Shown here: piece by piece, positions 48,296 through 60,618 of the stretch
Layout of the letters: every line of letters starts with the position of its first letter
Numbering within the stretch: the stretch's first letter is position 1
Assembly: GCF_029784135.1 (NCBI RefSeq)
Contig: NC_073746.1
Location: 185,757,983-185,821,982 of the forward strand
Reading direction: 5' to 3'
DNA length: 64,000 nt
Source of the DNA: Toxorhynchites rutilus septentrionalis
Taxonomy: Eukaryota > Arthropoda > Insecta > Diptera > Culicidae
Program-made: the position numbers and the translations under genes
Notes under the pieces: model-generated
What the model saw: only the letters and a program-made list of their open reading frames with translations
The model's database searches: none
Told to the model about the DNA's origin: nothing

Positions 48296-48865
48296 TATTA
48301 TATTGTTATTTATGTTCGCATCATAAGCAACGAACACACATTTATTTTCCACTTTCAACAGTATTCCCGATGATTGGATGGATGAATATACGACTTATAC
48401 ATGTCTCTAGTACGACTATTGTCATGCGTATATACGATTTACTACAGAGTACCAAAAAAACCAATAGCGGAAAACGTTCTTGATAATTATAATAATTATT
48501 ATAAATTTTTGTAAGTACATGTATGTTTGGAATATTACGTTAAAAATTATTTTCAAGTCCGAATATTTCCGGTTTCAAGAGAAATGAAAGTTAAAATTGC
48601 TATTTTTTATTTTTAATTTTAATAACAAAAAAATATCTGTTTGCCGGTCTTTTGCGTTCTGATATACATAGTGACAAAAATAAATTAGTTCAAATTCGTC
48701 ATTCAATTGCACTTAACTCAAAACTGTAAACATGAGATTATGAACTTGACAAACCAAGCTGCCAAGTATGCCAACCCAGCAAACATTAAATCGAATAACT
48801 ATAGTATGTAGAGCATCGAATATCTGATATTTTGGGTGGTATATGATGCGCCCAAATAGAATATA

Positions 48866-49118
48866 CAGTAAGTTACCTCTAATCCTCGACATACCGAGGC
48901 ACTACTCAGTGTCGCATTAGACGTGATTGGCCTGTAATTGGACATTCACGATGATAGTGGTACAATGTCGACGTCTGGTGGCGACTTTCAATCTGGGGCC
49001 ATACTTTGGATCCCAAACTACATGTTTACAAAAATATCCAATTAGAGATGAAAATGTACAATTATCCCATTACAGGTCTGTACAATAACCTAAATGACGA
49101 ATTAGAGGTAACTTACTG
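48866..49118 (+). mobile_element. TA-flanked MITE, family copy 2
   Basis: The ends CAGTAAGTTACCTCTAAT are perfect on both sides, flanked by TA (48864-48865 and 49119-49120). Better preserved than copy 1, in opposite orientation. Confidence 0.85.
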
Positions 49119-49359
49119 TACATCCAAGGTTATTGGGCAATACCTAATACCATAATAAGTCTGTGGCCATACGAATATACGATTCATCACTGCCATAAAA
49201 AAATGTTGGAAAATATTAAAGTAAAATGTTCAGTCCGGGGAATCACCATTTTTGTATGTATATAAAACTTTTATAAACATTTATGTTTGTGCAAATAGGA
49301 ATTAATCAATTGATTTTTAGGGATATAAATGTTTGATATGAGTGGTGGCGACGGTTATG

Positions 49360-49435
49360 AAATTGCTCCGATTGGATTTGAACTCCGGTTGTTTGGATTA
49401 TCAAGCCGCAGCTATCTCGTACGGCTATCTGAAGT
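49360..49435 (-). repeat. Possible tRNA-like or SINE fragment
   Basis: On the minus strand TAGCTGCGGCTTG is followed by a B-box-like GGAGTTCAAATCC. No cloverleaf that I can pair fully and no tail. Weak. Confidence 0.25.
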
Positions 49436-49439
49436 ATGA

Positions 49440-52400
49440 TTTTAGGGTAATTAAAGCTCTTACATATGATACGAAAGTGTTGCAATCGAATACGTCATAC
49501 GTCATTGTTTATTTTGCTTTAGTGGAAATATCGCAAAATTTATATAGAAATGGTCAAATAAAGTTCAGTACTACATGTTTCATGTAATCAAATAACATGA
49601 AGTAAAAAAATTTCATTCATATTTTAACAATTTAAAACCGCCATCGGGCCTGCCCAGCAAACATTAAATCGTAAAAAAATGGAGGGGTTGTATCCAAGAC
49701 ACGACCGCTTAGAACGTAGGACTACGCAATCTTTTTTCTTTTGAAATTTGATGGTTAACGTTTAGAATATTTGCAACTACGTCGAAATTTCATAAAAAGG
49801 TTTAATGGCTTGCGTAGTTTTGTAGAATCATTTCGAGAAGCAACGATCCTTTTTTGCCTTTGCGGGAACAATGCACTAATTGCTCATATGTCGCAATTTG
49901 TTTCTTTATATCAATGGACGCATTGCACTGAATATTAACGAGAGGCATCTTCTGTGCATCGCCATCAAAGACGAATGAACTCTCTGAGTTTCAAGTCTCT
50001 ATAATTCAAAAGAAGAATAAGAAGAAGAAGTGCATCGCCATTTAATAAACATTAAACACGCGTCTAACAGATGGACACAGTTGCAATGCTAAAAATGAAA
50101 CATCGCGAGAATTACCGTTTATGAAAAATCGTTTCTCGACTCTCGGTCAAAACCGCCAACAAAGCTAGGAGGACAGAACCGATGCGCACGAGACCAAATA
50201 CGAATGGCAACTAAAAGTATCGAAGGTGTGCATTTCACATGTACAAGAAATGAACAAGTTCTATGTTTCGCGCAACGAAAACAAGCAACACACACAAAAC
50301 CAAACACTGATGTTTAGAAGCGACCTATAATCTTTTGCACTATTCCCTTTTTTCGCCTGCTTTGCCATGACTCGGATGGTTGTGTTAATTGCAATGCCAG
50401 ATGTACTTCAAGTGAAATATTCGCTAGCGTTCACAGCTCGAGGGAAACATAAAACACAAAACGAGCAGAATAAGCGACCTTTGTTGTTTCGGGCACAGAA
50501 AGATTCTCCAGATTTTCTTCAGAGGAGATGCAATACTTATACGCTAGCGACAGCTTACTATGCAAGGGTGGAGTTTACTTCGCAAATATTCTCTTTTCGC
50601 TATCCCCCTTCGTTGTTTCTATTCTAGCGGCTGCATAAGTTACCCGTTATTGACAGCTCTGTTCGGGAAAGCACACAAATGGACAGAACAAATGTATGGG
50701 AAAATTGGAATGCTTCCAATTTTCATCAATTTAAACCATATACAGACTATGGGATTGTAATGTATAGCATATCAAACAAATCTTAGAAAATTTCCAATTC
50801 GATTGGTATGCAAATCGTTTAAATCCGTTCGTAGCCAAAATAGTTATTAACGTTAACTTTATTTCATAAAAACAAGACCTGTTTTCTGATTTGGCACCCT
50901 TAATGTAAGACATAGTCCTACGTCAAAAATATAAAATTGGAGGCGATATAGTTACATCCAAGACACATTACTTGTATGATGTGTATAACTGGCATATGTA
51001 TATGAAATTGGAGGCCATAGACATGTATATGGGGTATATGATGTAATATAAACGATAATTATACGATTTATTTTTTTCTAGAATGTATGTATATCGCCTC
51101 CACGTTTGCATGTATGGGCTGGCCAGGTGCATCATATACTTGCAATTTATATTAATCATACTCGTATGTTTGTGAATATAATCCTCAAAATTAAATTACA
51201 TTATACTAAACCTTCCTTTCAAACAACTTATACAGTAACCAAATCACGCAATTAACATCAAGAATTGCTGGGAATCTCTTATCAATATTTGTTCAAATTT
51301 AAAAATGTGCTTAACTCCAGTTTTGTTGACAATTTCTATGCATTCAATTAAATCGTGCGATAAATCATATATAAACATAAACATTCCCACCTTTCATCCT
51401 TCATTAAATATCTCGTAGTAGAAAACTGTCAGTATGCATACACTCTCCTACGAAACATAGTGGAAAAAAATATATTCGTCGATGTAAACAAGCGGTGAAA
51501 AAGGAGACACTTTTCGACGAGTGATTTGTATGAAGTTCCACTGCCGTGGTAAATGGTACTACGGAAACTGTCTCGATAAATTAATTTTATTTCTGACCAG
51601 GGAGGCAAATATTCCCAACAGTGGTGTCGAGTGAAGCTTTCGCAACCGCCGCCAGAAAAGTAGAAACATTAGCACCCAGGGCGGAAGAGTCAATTTACAC
51701 CTCCACCCTCCCGCCTGAAAAGGAATCAACCATATTTATCCAATATAAATTCGGTAAACTCTGCACCCCTAAAACCGTGCATCCAGGCGCGATCCGCCCC
51801 CTTCGCACCCCCAGTCGACGCCACTGATTCCTAACGATATGATATTTTACACGTTTTACATCTTTCGGTAAATGTCATTTTCACGAAAATCTTCAATGAA
51901 TGAAGATATGTCAACGAATGAGGACATGTGTACAAATCTGGCATCCTTGTTTTCTGATAACACAAAAATAGAGCTGTGCTAACTATATGTTCCAACCCTC
52001 TGGCATGCGGCCATCCTTGCGTATTCATTTGAAATTTTTCAATGATTCAATGATTATCCGAATTTAGTTGATCGCAATTCGCAATTCAATTACAAAAATG
52101 TGTATCATATTTTATGGAGGGTGTTATATGGAAGGAAGAGGAATAGACACAATGACTTTAATCAAGTATCGACTTTTATCAGTATGGAAGTTCTGAAGTC
52201 AATGGTACAATCTTTAGATACAGTCAATCGCAAAATTGAGTGTACAAGTGCTACTTGACGATACTTTCCATTTATTTGGTATAAAATATTTTGAATACAT
52301 TGATTCTTTTGATGCATATTAATTACTCACACATTTGACATGCTGTACGTCCAATAAAATTCCGCGAAAAGTTTTCTGCTAATTATTTATTTCTAAAAAT

Positions 52401-52527
52401 TGAAAACAACCTCTATTCTAGGCATCGCAAAATTGAGTGTACACCTTAAATTTCTCCCAACAAATTAGCCTTGTAAGATATTTACGAATTAGCGTCCTTT
52501 TTTTTTATTAGTGATTGGTGTCAACAC
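49440..52527. other. Intergenic, repeat-derived, no gene recognised
   Basis: It contains several shared words: CCCAGCAAACATTAAATCG (49654, also 48776), GAACGTAGGACTACGC (49711), AGACATAGTCCTACGTC (50909), and GGAGGCGATATA with its inverse (50940, 51089), a possible small MITE. CGCAAAATTGAGTGTAC appears at 52230 and 52430. A plus frame at 51621-51827 has no motif. Confidence 0.4.
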
Positions 52528-52959
52528 TTAGGCCGAGGACATAGTGAATGCGACGCGATGTAGACGTGGGCGCGGCCTCGTTTGCGGTAAAGCTCTTTCA
52601 TTCACGAATGCAAACCGCCCGGACTAGACATAGTAAACGCGATGCGATGCGGATTTCAATGCGGAGAAACTGTTTGTGGAGTGTTTTGTCGCGAGTGAAC
52701 GCAAATGATTGTTGCCAGATGTTTTTCATAAATATCTTCACAATTGAACTTGTCGAACGAAAAAAAGAATTGGGTTGTTGCATTATTATTATCGTTTTGT
52801 TCGATGAATCATACAACTTTATTCTAATTCACATAATGCATATAATGAAAACCACTTTTGGTGTTTTTTATATTTTAAAATGAGGACATGTTATCATATC
52901 TGGCATCCTTGTGCTGGGTTGTTTACATGTAGAATGGAGTGGAATGAAATATAAAAAAA

Positions 52960-54983
52960 CAGGAAGTGGGTTATATCTATGGTATAACCGCAAGGGTGAC
53001 GTAGGACTATCGTTGATTAAGATATCATTTGTTTGAAGTTGAATCTCAATCCATTCTGAATGAATGAATAAATGAATATTTGGGGGACTTCGAAAACGAG
53101 AGCGTAACGTTGGAGGCACAAGGTTTTATGCATCCACTATAGGATACGAAAAACCTTGTTCTGAAGAATAATCTTCAGAAGCTAACCTGCTAACTGTACT
53201 TGATTGACAAATCACAAACCCAAATGTATTATATGGACATTTTATGGATAGAAAACATTAAAATAAACTCTTCCGCTTGAATGTAATTTTCAATTCCAAG
53301 GGGAACTGGCAGATTATTTTCCAGCAACCATTAGATATTTCCACATTTTCCTCGATACTGGAAGCCCACCAGTGGTTAATGCTAATTCGATAACCATCTG
53401 TTAATAGCACTTGATTGAAACATATTTGGTCACAGTGTTACATGGATAGAAAACATACAAATAAACTCTTTCACATGAATGTATTTTTAAATTCCCAGAG
53501 GAACTGGCAGATTATTTTCCGGATCTTTCTCGATGCTAAATGGCATCCAAACGGAAAGAATTCCGTGCTTGTATGTGTGTGTGTAGCGGCTGCTTCGATG
53601 GTCACCTTCTCTTCTCCTGAAGGATCGGCTTCTCTGTACTCCCTCACAGTTTCAAACAAACTGCTTGCGTTTCAGGGCAGATCTCGATCCTTCGCCGTCC
53701 AGCACCCTCAGCAACGATGGTAAGGTTAGGTATTGTATTATAGAGACTTTAAACTTTTGCAGTTCATTCGTCTCTTGCCTTGAGAAAGGCACTCGATCCC
53801 TCGCCGTCCAGCTCGTCCAGCAACGATGTTGTCCAGTCGGTGTCCACACAAAGAATGATGTCAGCAACGATGTTGTCTTGTCGATGTCCTCACGAAAAAT
53901 GAATGCATCTCACCACCAGAATATCGCTTAAGTATGCTTTTTGTGCGTGATTGAATCGAGAGAAGGCGTGGTTTACGATGGCAATTTGGAAGGCAAACTA
54001 GATGGGAATGAACTCTCTGAGCTCGGAACTTTCGGCGACTGAGCAATAATCGATTGCGGGCGCATACAATATTGGATACGGAAATATCCTACTGATGAGG
54101 AAGAATAATCTTCAGAAGCTATCCTGTTAATTGCGATTGATTGAAAAATCACAAAACCAAATGTATTTGGTCACAGTGTTACATGGATAGAAAACATTCG
54201 AATAAACTCTTTCACATGAATGTATTTTTAAATTCCCAGAGGAACTGGCAGATTATTTTCAGTAACGATTAGATATTTCCACATTTTCCACCAGTGGTTA
54301 ATACTAATTCGATAACCACCTGTTAATAGCACTTGATTGAAACATATTTGGTCACAGTGTTAAATGGATAGAAAACATTCAAATAAACTCTTTCACATGA
54401 ATGTATTTTCAAATTCCCAGAGGAACTGGCAGATTATTTTCCAGCAATGATTAGATCTTTCCGGAACTTTCTCGATGCTGAATGGCATCCAAACGGAAAG
54501 AATTCTGCGCGTGTATGTGTGTGTAGCGATGTCATCCCGGGGAACCGTTTGTGGCATCACTCTCCTGATGGATTCCCTTCTGGGCTAGGGTGCACAAACA
54601 GGCTCTTGGTGACACCGTTCATCCGCGCTTTCATGATAAACGAAGAGCTTCACCACAACAGCGACAACATGCTCTAATCGCTGTTCAATTAGAACTGAGT
54701 AGATTTCCGAGCGGCGCTCGCTTATATACCGATTGGTGATTTCAATAGCCTGTTTTGAAAGCAATTTTAAGACTATTGAAACAAGTTTTTGGATCAAAAA
54801 GTAACAAGTATAGAACGCGTAGACATTTTATCTTTCGAATGAAGTGTTTATCATACCATTTCGTTCAGTTGTTTAGGAGCTATTAACGCTCAAAATCTCG
54901 GTCTCCGGCCTAACGCTTTCGTTTTCGAAACTTTGATTTTACACCCCGGTATAGAAATGAAAGACGTAGTCCTACGTCAAAAC
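52960..54983. repeat. Composite repeat, short copy
   Basis: Same two ends as 26251-32632, and the same order of blocks, but only a few interrupted 198-bp units instead of about 23. The TATA/initiator pair (54728-54692, minus strand) is conserved. Confidence 0.8.
54692..54728 (-). promoter_or_regulatory. TATA plus initiator, short composite copy
   Basis: TATATAAG (54728-54721) and CTCAGTTC (A at 54696), 32 nt apart, as in the long copy. Confidence 0.45.
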
Positions 54984-55255
54984 GCGCGATCTAAAACGAT
55001 CAGTATGTCATAACACGCGATGAGCTCCAATAAATCGCTTCGCATCGAATCGCACCGCACCGCGTTTACTATGTCCTCGGCCTTAACCATTGATTGGGCA
55101 GTGTTGGTTTTTGTTTTTTTTTAAATTGATGTTTGAATTTTTATTTACCAAAATGGCAAGTTAGATGAAAGAAATAGACATGTATAATGAGAATAAGTAT
55201 GAATTGTCGTTCCCTGAATGTTTATTCTTCAAACATTTCTTGATTCCCTTCCATA

Positions 55256-55705
55256 GATACTCAATAGTGTTCAAATCCGGTGATTGCGGAAGGGTTTTGA
55301 GTTGATTGGGACATTATAGAGTGGACGCTCCAGCACGATGAGATTAGTTCGCCTCGGGTCATTGTCCTGTTGAAAGTAGTAATCACGAAAAAGACCCAAT
55401 TTCTGCACGAGACTCTGAAGGTTACGTTTCAGGATGTGCAATGAAACCATCTTGTCCATCCCCGAATCGATAAACCTCATGGTTCCGGTTCCAGTAACCG
55501 CCAACGTACCATACATCATCTGACTGCCGCCGCCATGTTTTACTGTGGGACCAAATGAACTTAAAATTGCCTGTATAATCAGCATACGCGTACAACAGGA
55601 TAATGACCCGAAGCAAACTGATCCCATCGTTCGGGAGTGTCTACTCTATAATGTCCCAATCAACTCAAAACACCTCCGCAATCACCGAATTTGAATACTA
55701 TTGAT
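55256..55705. pseudogene. Tc1 transposase fragment arranged as a foldback
   Basis: The minus strand (55540-55271) reads VKHGGGSQMMYG, GTGTMRFID, DKMVSLHILKRNLQ and FQQDNDPRRT, a Tc1 catalytic segment with the second Asp in QQDND. From 55595 to 55705 the plus strand repeats the same part (QQDNDPKQT, YNVPINSK). The outer 110 bp thus form an inverted repeat of transposase sequence. No TIRs were seen. Confidence 0.75.
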
Positions 55706-55725
55706 TATTGGTTGAAATATGTGTA

Positions 55726-56610
55726 ATATTTTTATGGGACCCCCTCTCCGATCCAGAGGAGGGAGGGGTGTCATACCATTATAGAAACATTTCTCATACC
55801 CAAAAGCCTCACATCCCAAATTGTGCTTGATTAGTTCCCGAGTTATGCAGTAGTTTGTGTTTCGTTTGTATGGCAGCCCCCTTAGAGAGGGAGAGGAGTG
55901 TATTCACCATAGAAATATTTATTGCATCCTAAAACCTCCACATGACAAATTTGGTTTCGTTTGCTTGATTAATTCTCGAGTAATTCAGAAATTTGTGTTT
56001 CGTTTGCATGGCAGCAGAGAGGGGGGGGGGGGGGGGGGGTTGGAGAGTCTAACCATCGTAGACACATGTATTGCACCCTAAAATTTCAATATGCCTAATT
56101 TGGTTTCATTTGCTTGAATAATTCTCGTGTAATGCCCCCCTAAGAAAGGGGGAAGAGTATCTAACCACCGTAAAACATTTATTGCGCCCTAAAACCTCCA
56201 CATGCCAAATTTGGTTTCATTTTCTTGATTAATTCTCGAGTAATACAGAAATTTCCAAATTTCTACCATAGAAACATTTATTGCACCCTAGAACCTCAAT
56301 ATGCCTAATTTGGTTTCATTTGCTTGAATAATTCTCGAGTAATGCAGAAATTTGTGTTTCATTTGTATGGCAGCCCCCCTCTCAGAGGGGTTGGGGGGGG
56401 GTATGTAGAGTCTAACCACCATGGAAACATTTATTGCACCCTAAAACCTCAATATGCCTAATTTGGTTTCATTTGCTTGATTAATTCCCGAGTAATGTAG
56501 AAGTTTGTGTTTCATTTGTATGGCAGCCCTCCCTTAGAGAGGGGGAGGCGTCTCAAACTATCACGAAAACCTTTCCCGGCCCCAAAAACCCCTACATACC
56601 AATTTTCATG
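55726..56610. repeat. Degenerate tandem repeat, about six units of 97-154 bp
   Basis: Each unit has GCTTGATTAATTCTCGAG-like and TTTGTGTTTCATTTGTATGG boxes and a G- or C-rich spacer (including an 18-G run near 56022). Boxes start near 55828, 55964, 56113, 56225, 56322 and 56476. The repeat continues beyond the LINE insertion at 59060-59115 with TTGATCGGTTCAGTAGTTTC and an (AGAC)n tract. Confidence 0.75.
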
Positions 56611-59048
56611 TTTTTTTTTTATCCAAAATATATATATATTTTTTTATTAAGGCTCATATGGCGTCAGCTTAACGGAGCCGGGAGTTCAATATTTTGACAA
56701 TGTTTGCTTACAACTATGTTAGTAATATGTAACCGATTACTCGCGGTTGGCTCGAGGCTAGTATTACAAGTGTTCTCATAATTGGAATGTTGCAGTCTTC
56801 AGTGCTCTGTACGTGTGCCCGACATGGGATACTTCCTATTGGGATGCAGCTGACCGTTAATCTGCAACGCTCCCCTAGTCTGCATCCCATATTTAGCGTG
56901 GTGCGTCTTTCTCGACTCGAGGAATCCAGGATAGAATGATCACTAGCCGGCGCAATCATCAGCTCGTGTAGAGTTGTCATGAGCGGTACAACCTTTGGCT
57001 CTTGTAGAATCATCAGTGGACTGCACAACCTTCGGCCCGTGTATCTGTAAAGAGTTTGTGTATGTATTGCCGCGACTAAGTAAAAGTTTATAGATCGGAT
57101 AGGAGGGATATGAAACAGAGACACAACGAAGGAAACATCATTAAACGTTGACATCGGCGTTTCTGAGGAACAGGTATAGATGAAGCAGAAGATCAGGATC
57201 ACGGCTACCTAAGATATCCCGGACGGGGATATCCGATTGTCTGCCTTGTGCCCTCAATGCTCTGGAGAGCTGAGAGCGGGCAGCATGGAACCGGATACAC
57301 GACCAAACAACATGCTCGATGTCGTGGTAGCCATCGCCACAATCACATAGATTGCTTGCTGCGAGCCCAATGCGATAAAGATGCGCGTTTAGGTTGTAGT
57401 GATTGGACATAAGCCGAGATATCACGCGAATGAAATCACGACCTACATTCAATCCCTTGAACCATGCACTCGTCGAGACCTTAGGGATAATCGTGTGTAA
57501 CCAACGACCGAACTCATCTTCACTCCACATGCGCTGCCAACTTACGAGCGTGTGCTGACGAGGAATGTGGAAAAAATCATTATAAGTAATTTGCCTTTCA
57601 AAAAGTGAAGCGCCCACCTTAGATAGCTGAAGCGCCCACCTTAGATAGCGAGTCCGCTTTCTCATTCCCCGGAATCGAGCAATGAGAGGGAACCCATGCT
57701 AAGGTAATCTTGAATAATTTTTCCACCAAAACACTCAATAGATGTCTTATTCTCGTTAGGAAATAAGATGAGCGTTTATCAACTTTCATTGAGCGGATTG
57801 CCTCTATTGAGCTGAGACTGTCTAAAAAAATAAAATAATGGTCGATGGGCAATGTTTCAATGATCCCTAGTGCGTAGTATATCGCACCCAGTTCAGCGAC
57901 ATACACGGAACAAGGATCTTTGAGTTTGAAAGAGGCACTAGAATTTTCATTAAAGTTGCCGAAGCCAGTGGACCCGTTTATGTATGAACCGTCAGTAAAG
58001 AACATTTTATCAGATCTAACTTTCCCATATTCTGCCGAAAATATCGGCGGAATAGAATCGGAGCGTAGGTGATCTGGGATTCCATGGATTTTTTGTCGCA
58101 TGGACAGATCAAAAATGACAGAAGAATTGCAAAAGTATGGGAAGCAAACTTGGTTGGAGATGCCTGGTGAAGGGTGCACGTCGTGGGTAAGGTACTCATG
58201 GTATAAAGACATAAAACTTGAGTAGATTTTCGAAGTTATCGATCACCAATGGATTCATGATCTTGCAACGGATGAGAAATCTGTAGGATAATTCTGTGAA
58301 CCGAAGAGTAAGTGGGGTTACTCCTGCCAAGACTTCGAGACTCATCGTATGTGTCGAATGTAAACACCCCATGGCTATACGCAAGCAACGATATTGTATC
58401 CTCTCCAGCTTGAGAATATGAATCCTGGCAGCTGATCGGAAGCAAAAACTGCCATATTCCAACACTGATAATATCGTTGTTTTGTGCAACTTAATGAGGA
58501 TCAATCCTGGATGGGCACCCCACCATGTTCCGGTAATTGTTTGGAGAAAATTGATTCTTTGCTGGCATTTCTGTTTCAGATACGCAATGTGTCTGTGTAC
58601 ATGTACATGTGTACATTTAGAATCAAAATATACACAAAGGTATTTGAAAAACTTAGAGTGCATAATCGTTTTGCCGGATAGGTGAAGCTGGAATTGGGCG
58701 GGTTCGTGCTTCCTAGAAAAAACGACCATTTCAGTTTTCTCCGTAGAGAATTCGATACCCAGCTTAAGGGCCCACGTGAACAGATTGTTCAGGGTATCTT
58801 GCAACGACTTTTGCAGACGGGATTAGTACCCGTGATGGAAATGACTCCATCGTCTGCAAGTTGTCTCAGCGTGCAGTCTCTAGTTAGACAATCATCCATA
58901 TCATTGACGTAAATACTGTACAAGAGGGGGCTTAAGCAGGAGCCTTGTGGTAGGTCCATAAAACTGTAACGAGAAGATTTCGAGCTGCCATGAGAGAAAA
59001 TCATGTGCTTTTCTGACAGTAAATTGTACAGGAAATCCCCAGCTTGTA
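56611..59048 (-). mobile_element. I-superfamily LINE copy 2, 5'-truncated
   Basis: 2.4 kb with a poly-A tail (poly-T at 56611) and a perfect 11-bp duplication CAATTTTCATG (56600-56610 and 59049-59059). It is truncated within RT, typical of incomplete target-primed reverse transcription. It is inserted in the short tandem repeat. It provides the reference for copies 1 and 3. Confidence 0.92.
57141..59048 (-). pseudogene. LINE ORF2: partial RT, RNase H and C-terminal zinc motif, frameshifted
   Basis: In order on the minus strand: RT blocks DLPQGSCLSPLLYSIYV and RQLADDGVISITG (58960-58830), thumb and linker (58804-58196; EFSTEKTEMVVFSR, WWGAHPGLILIKLHKT), RNase H (58212-57619; FFTDGS, VAELGAI, FLDSLSS, NEKADSL with all four acids), then the tail (57665-57141; GLNVGRDFIRVISRLM, CDCGDGYHDIEHVVW, stop). 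There are breaks near 58800 and 58200. Near 57630 a short direct duplication (GAAGCGCCCACCTTAGATAG twice) shifts the frame. The copy is recent but inactive. Confidence 0.85.
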
Positions 59049-59334
59049 CAATTTTCATGTTGATCGGTTCAGTAGTTTCCGAGTCCATAAAAATCAGACA
59101 GACAGACAGACAGAAATATATACTTAGTTTTGCGATTGACTGTATGTTCATGTATACTAAAACCAAGGCGCTTGTATAAATGTATAACAGGTGAAGCAAC
59201 TTCAATAAGAAGGGGATTACGGTTTGAGGAGCGAGGGTTGTTTGTTTTGTTTTGTTATTGCTAGAATACGCCATGTTTGCATTTTCAAATGCGAGAGTAG
59301 TGGATGTAATGGATGAGAATGAAATTCTACAAAA

Positions 59335-59517
59335 TCATCCCTTCTTTTTCACGTAAATCCGCGAAAGCCGAACGGCAGCGTTCGAATAAGCGTCGTAGCA
59401 GTCGTTCTGATGTTTTTCCTGATCTTCCAACCGGGTAGAGATTTTCACCAGATCTGTTTGTAAATAATACCAATAATTCCAATATGGCTGAAAGTACATT
59501 TCATATGATTGTTTCAC
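59335..59517 (-). CDS. Unrecognised 60-aa frame
   Basis: Begins with GTG, so it would need an upstream exon (an AG precedes it). Polar and Tyr-rich (YWNYWYYLQTDLVKISTRL, then EKHQNDCYDAYSNAAVRL). No family recognised. Confidence 0.2.
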   Translation of the reverse strand: MKQSYEMYFQPYWNYWYYLQTDLVKISTRLEDQEKHQNDCYDAYSNAAVRLSRIYVKKKG

Positions 59518-60039
59518 CTGGTTTTATAAAGGCGCCTTGACTAAAACAAAGTTTCACAAGCTTCGTTGTGTTTATATCCTAGCATCATCAGTATTTTTCC
59601 TACAAACAAAACGCAGTAGATTTTCAGCTGCAGAGCGATAACGACCTACTGACCAGAGATGCCAGGTGATTTTTTCAAATTTCTTCACACGGTACGAAAA
59701 AAAAAGTCTTCAAATGTCTTCACAATCATATCGAAGGAAACTAAAATTCATAACTTACTCTTGAACAAAGTTTGATAGTTTATTCAATGTTTATTCTAAT
59801 TGGCATTGTTATATAGTGCATTTCATTAAACTCACCTTGAGGTTCTGAAGTTTATTTCAATAAATGTGAACAATGTCCGCAACTGCGAATAATATACCGT
59901 TAATTGTGTGAATATCGCCCAGTTCTTCCAAAAACCCGGAATAGTCATAACTCAATTTGTTTATTTCGGGTTTGAAGTTTTTATTGTAAATCAAACTTAA
60001 ACAAAAAACTCAAACTTAAACTTAAACGAAACTAAAAAA

Positions 60040-60215
60040 CATAAAATATGTCACCCTCTAAACTCGAGTAAACCGCGAGTAATCGGTTTTCCACCTTACT
60101 AACCATAGTGTTAGGAAAATTGTATATGTATAGTTTTAAAAAATATAATTAAGAATTCGGCTCCTTTAAACTAATGTAACTGAGCCTGTAAAAATAAACG
60201 ATTTATAAAAAAAAA
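60040..60215 (+). mobile_element. 3' end fragment of the second I-like LINE family
   Basis: CTCCTTTAAACTAATGTAACTG and the A-rich end after GCCTGTAAAAATAAACGATT match the 3' UTR of the insertion at 6812-7293. CGCGAGTAATCGG just upstream is also shared with the 3' UTR of copies 1 and 2. Only the 3' UTR remains. Confidence 0.7.
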
Positions 60216-60618
60216 TAAAAAACTTAAAACTAATTATTGAAACAGGATGTAATCGGAAAACCTTCGATTTGTGAAGTGGTCGTTTGAAAGATGTAGGTAA
60301 ATCTATTGTATAGTATAGGCCCAAAATATTGAAAATACAATGTCGCAATCATTCGATTTTTTGAGTGCGTATGAATAAATATCCGCAAATGAAGCGAGTG
60401 AATGACCCCGAGACAAAAGTCCCTGTTGATTACTTACAAAAAATATAGGGGGTTGTATCCAAGACACGGCCGCTTAGAACGTAGGACTACGCATTCGTTT
60501 CTTTTAATTCGCTTGTTTATTATTTCGAATATTATTCATAATGCAAAAAAAAATCATAAATCACTCTTTATTAAAATAGTTCCGACGAGCTTAAAAAGGG
60601 TAAATCCATAACCCTTAA

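Larger units (their letters stand above)
52531..55082. mobile_element. TTA-flanked TIR element (PIF/Harbinger-like) carrying the short composite repeat
   Basis: The ends GGCCGAGGACATAGTGAA and (inverted) GGCCGAGGACATAGTAAA are flanked by TTA (52528-52530 and 55083-55085), the 3-bp duplication typical of PIF/Harbinger. GCGATGCG-rich subterminal sequence occurs on both sides. The composite repeat at 52960-54983 sits inside. Confidence 0.7.

Noticed and set aside
51621..51827. 68-aa Pro/Thr-rich frame as an exon
   Set aside because: No acceptor or donor of quality, no homology recognised, and it is surrounded by repeat-like sequence.
58482..58912. Plus-strand frames across the LINE copy
   Set aside because: Antisense to the RT/RNase H coding strand, with no motifs.
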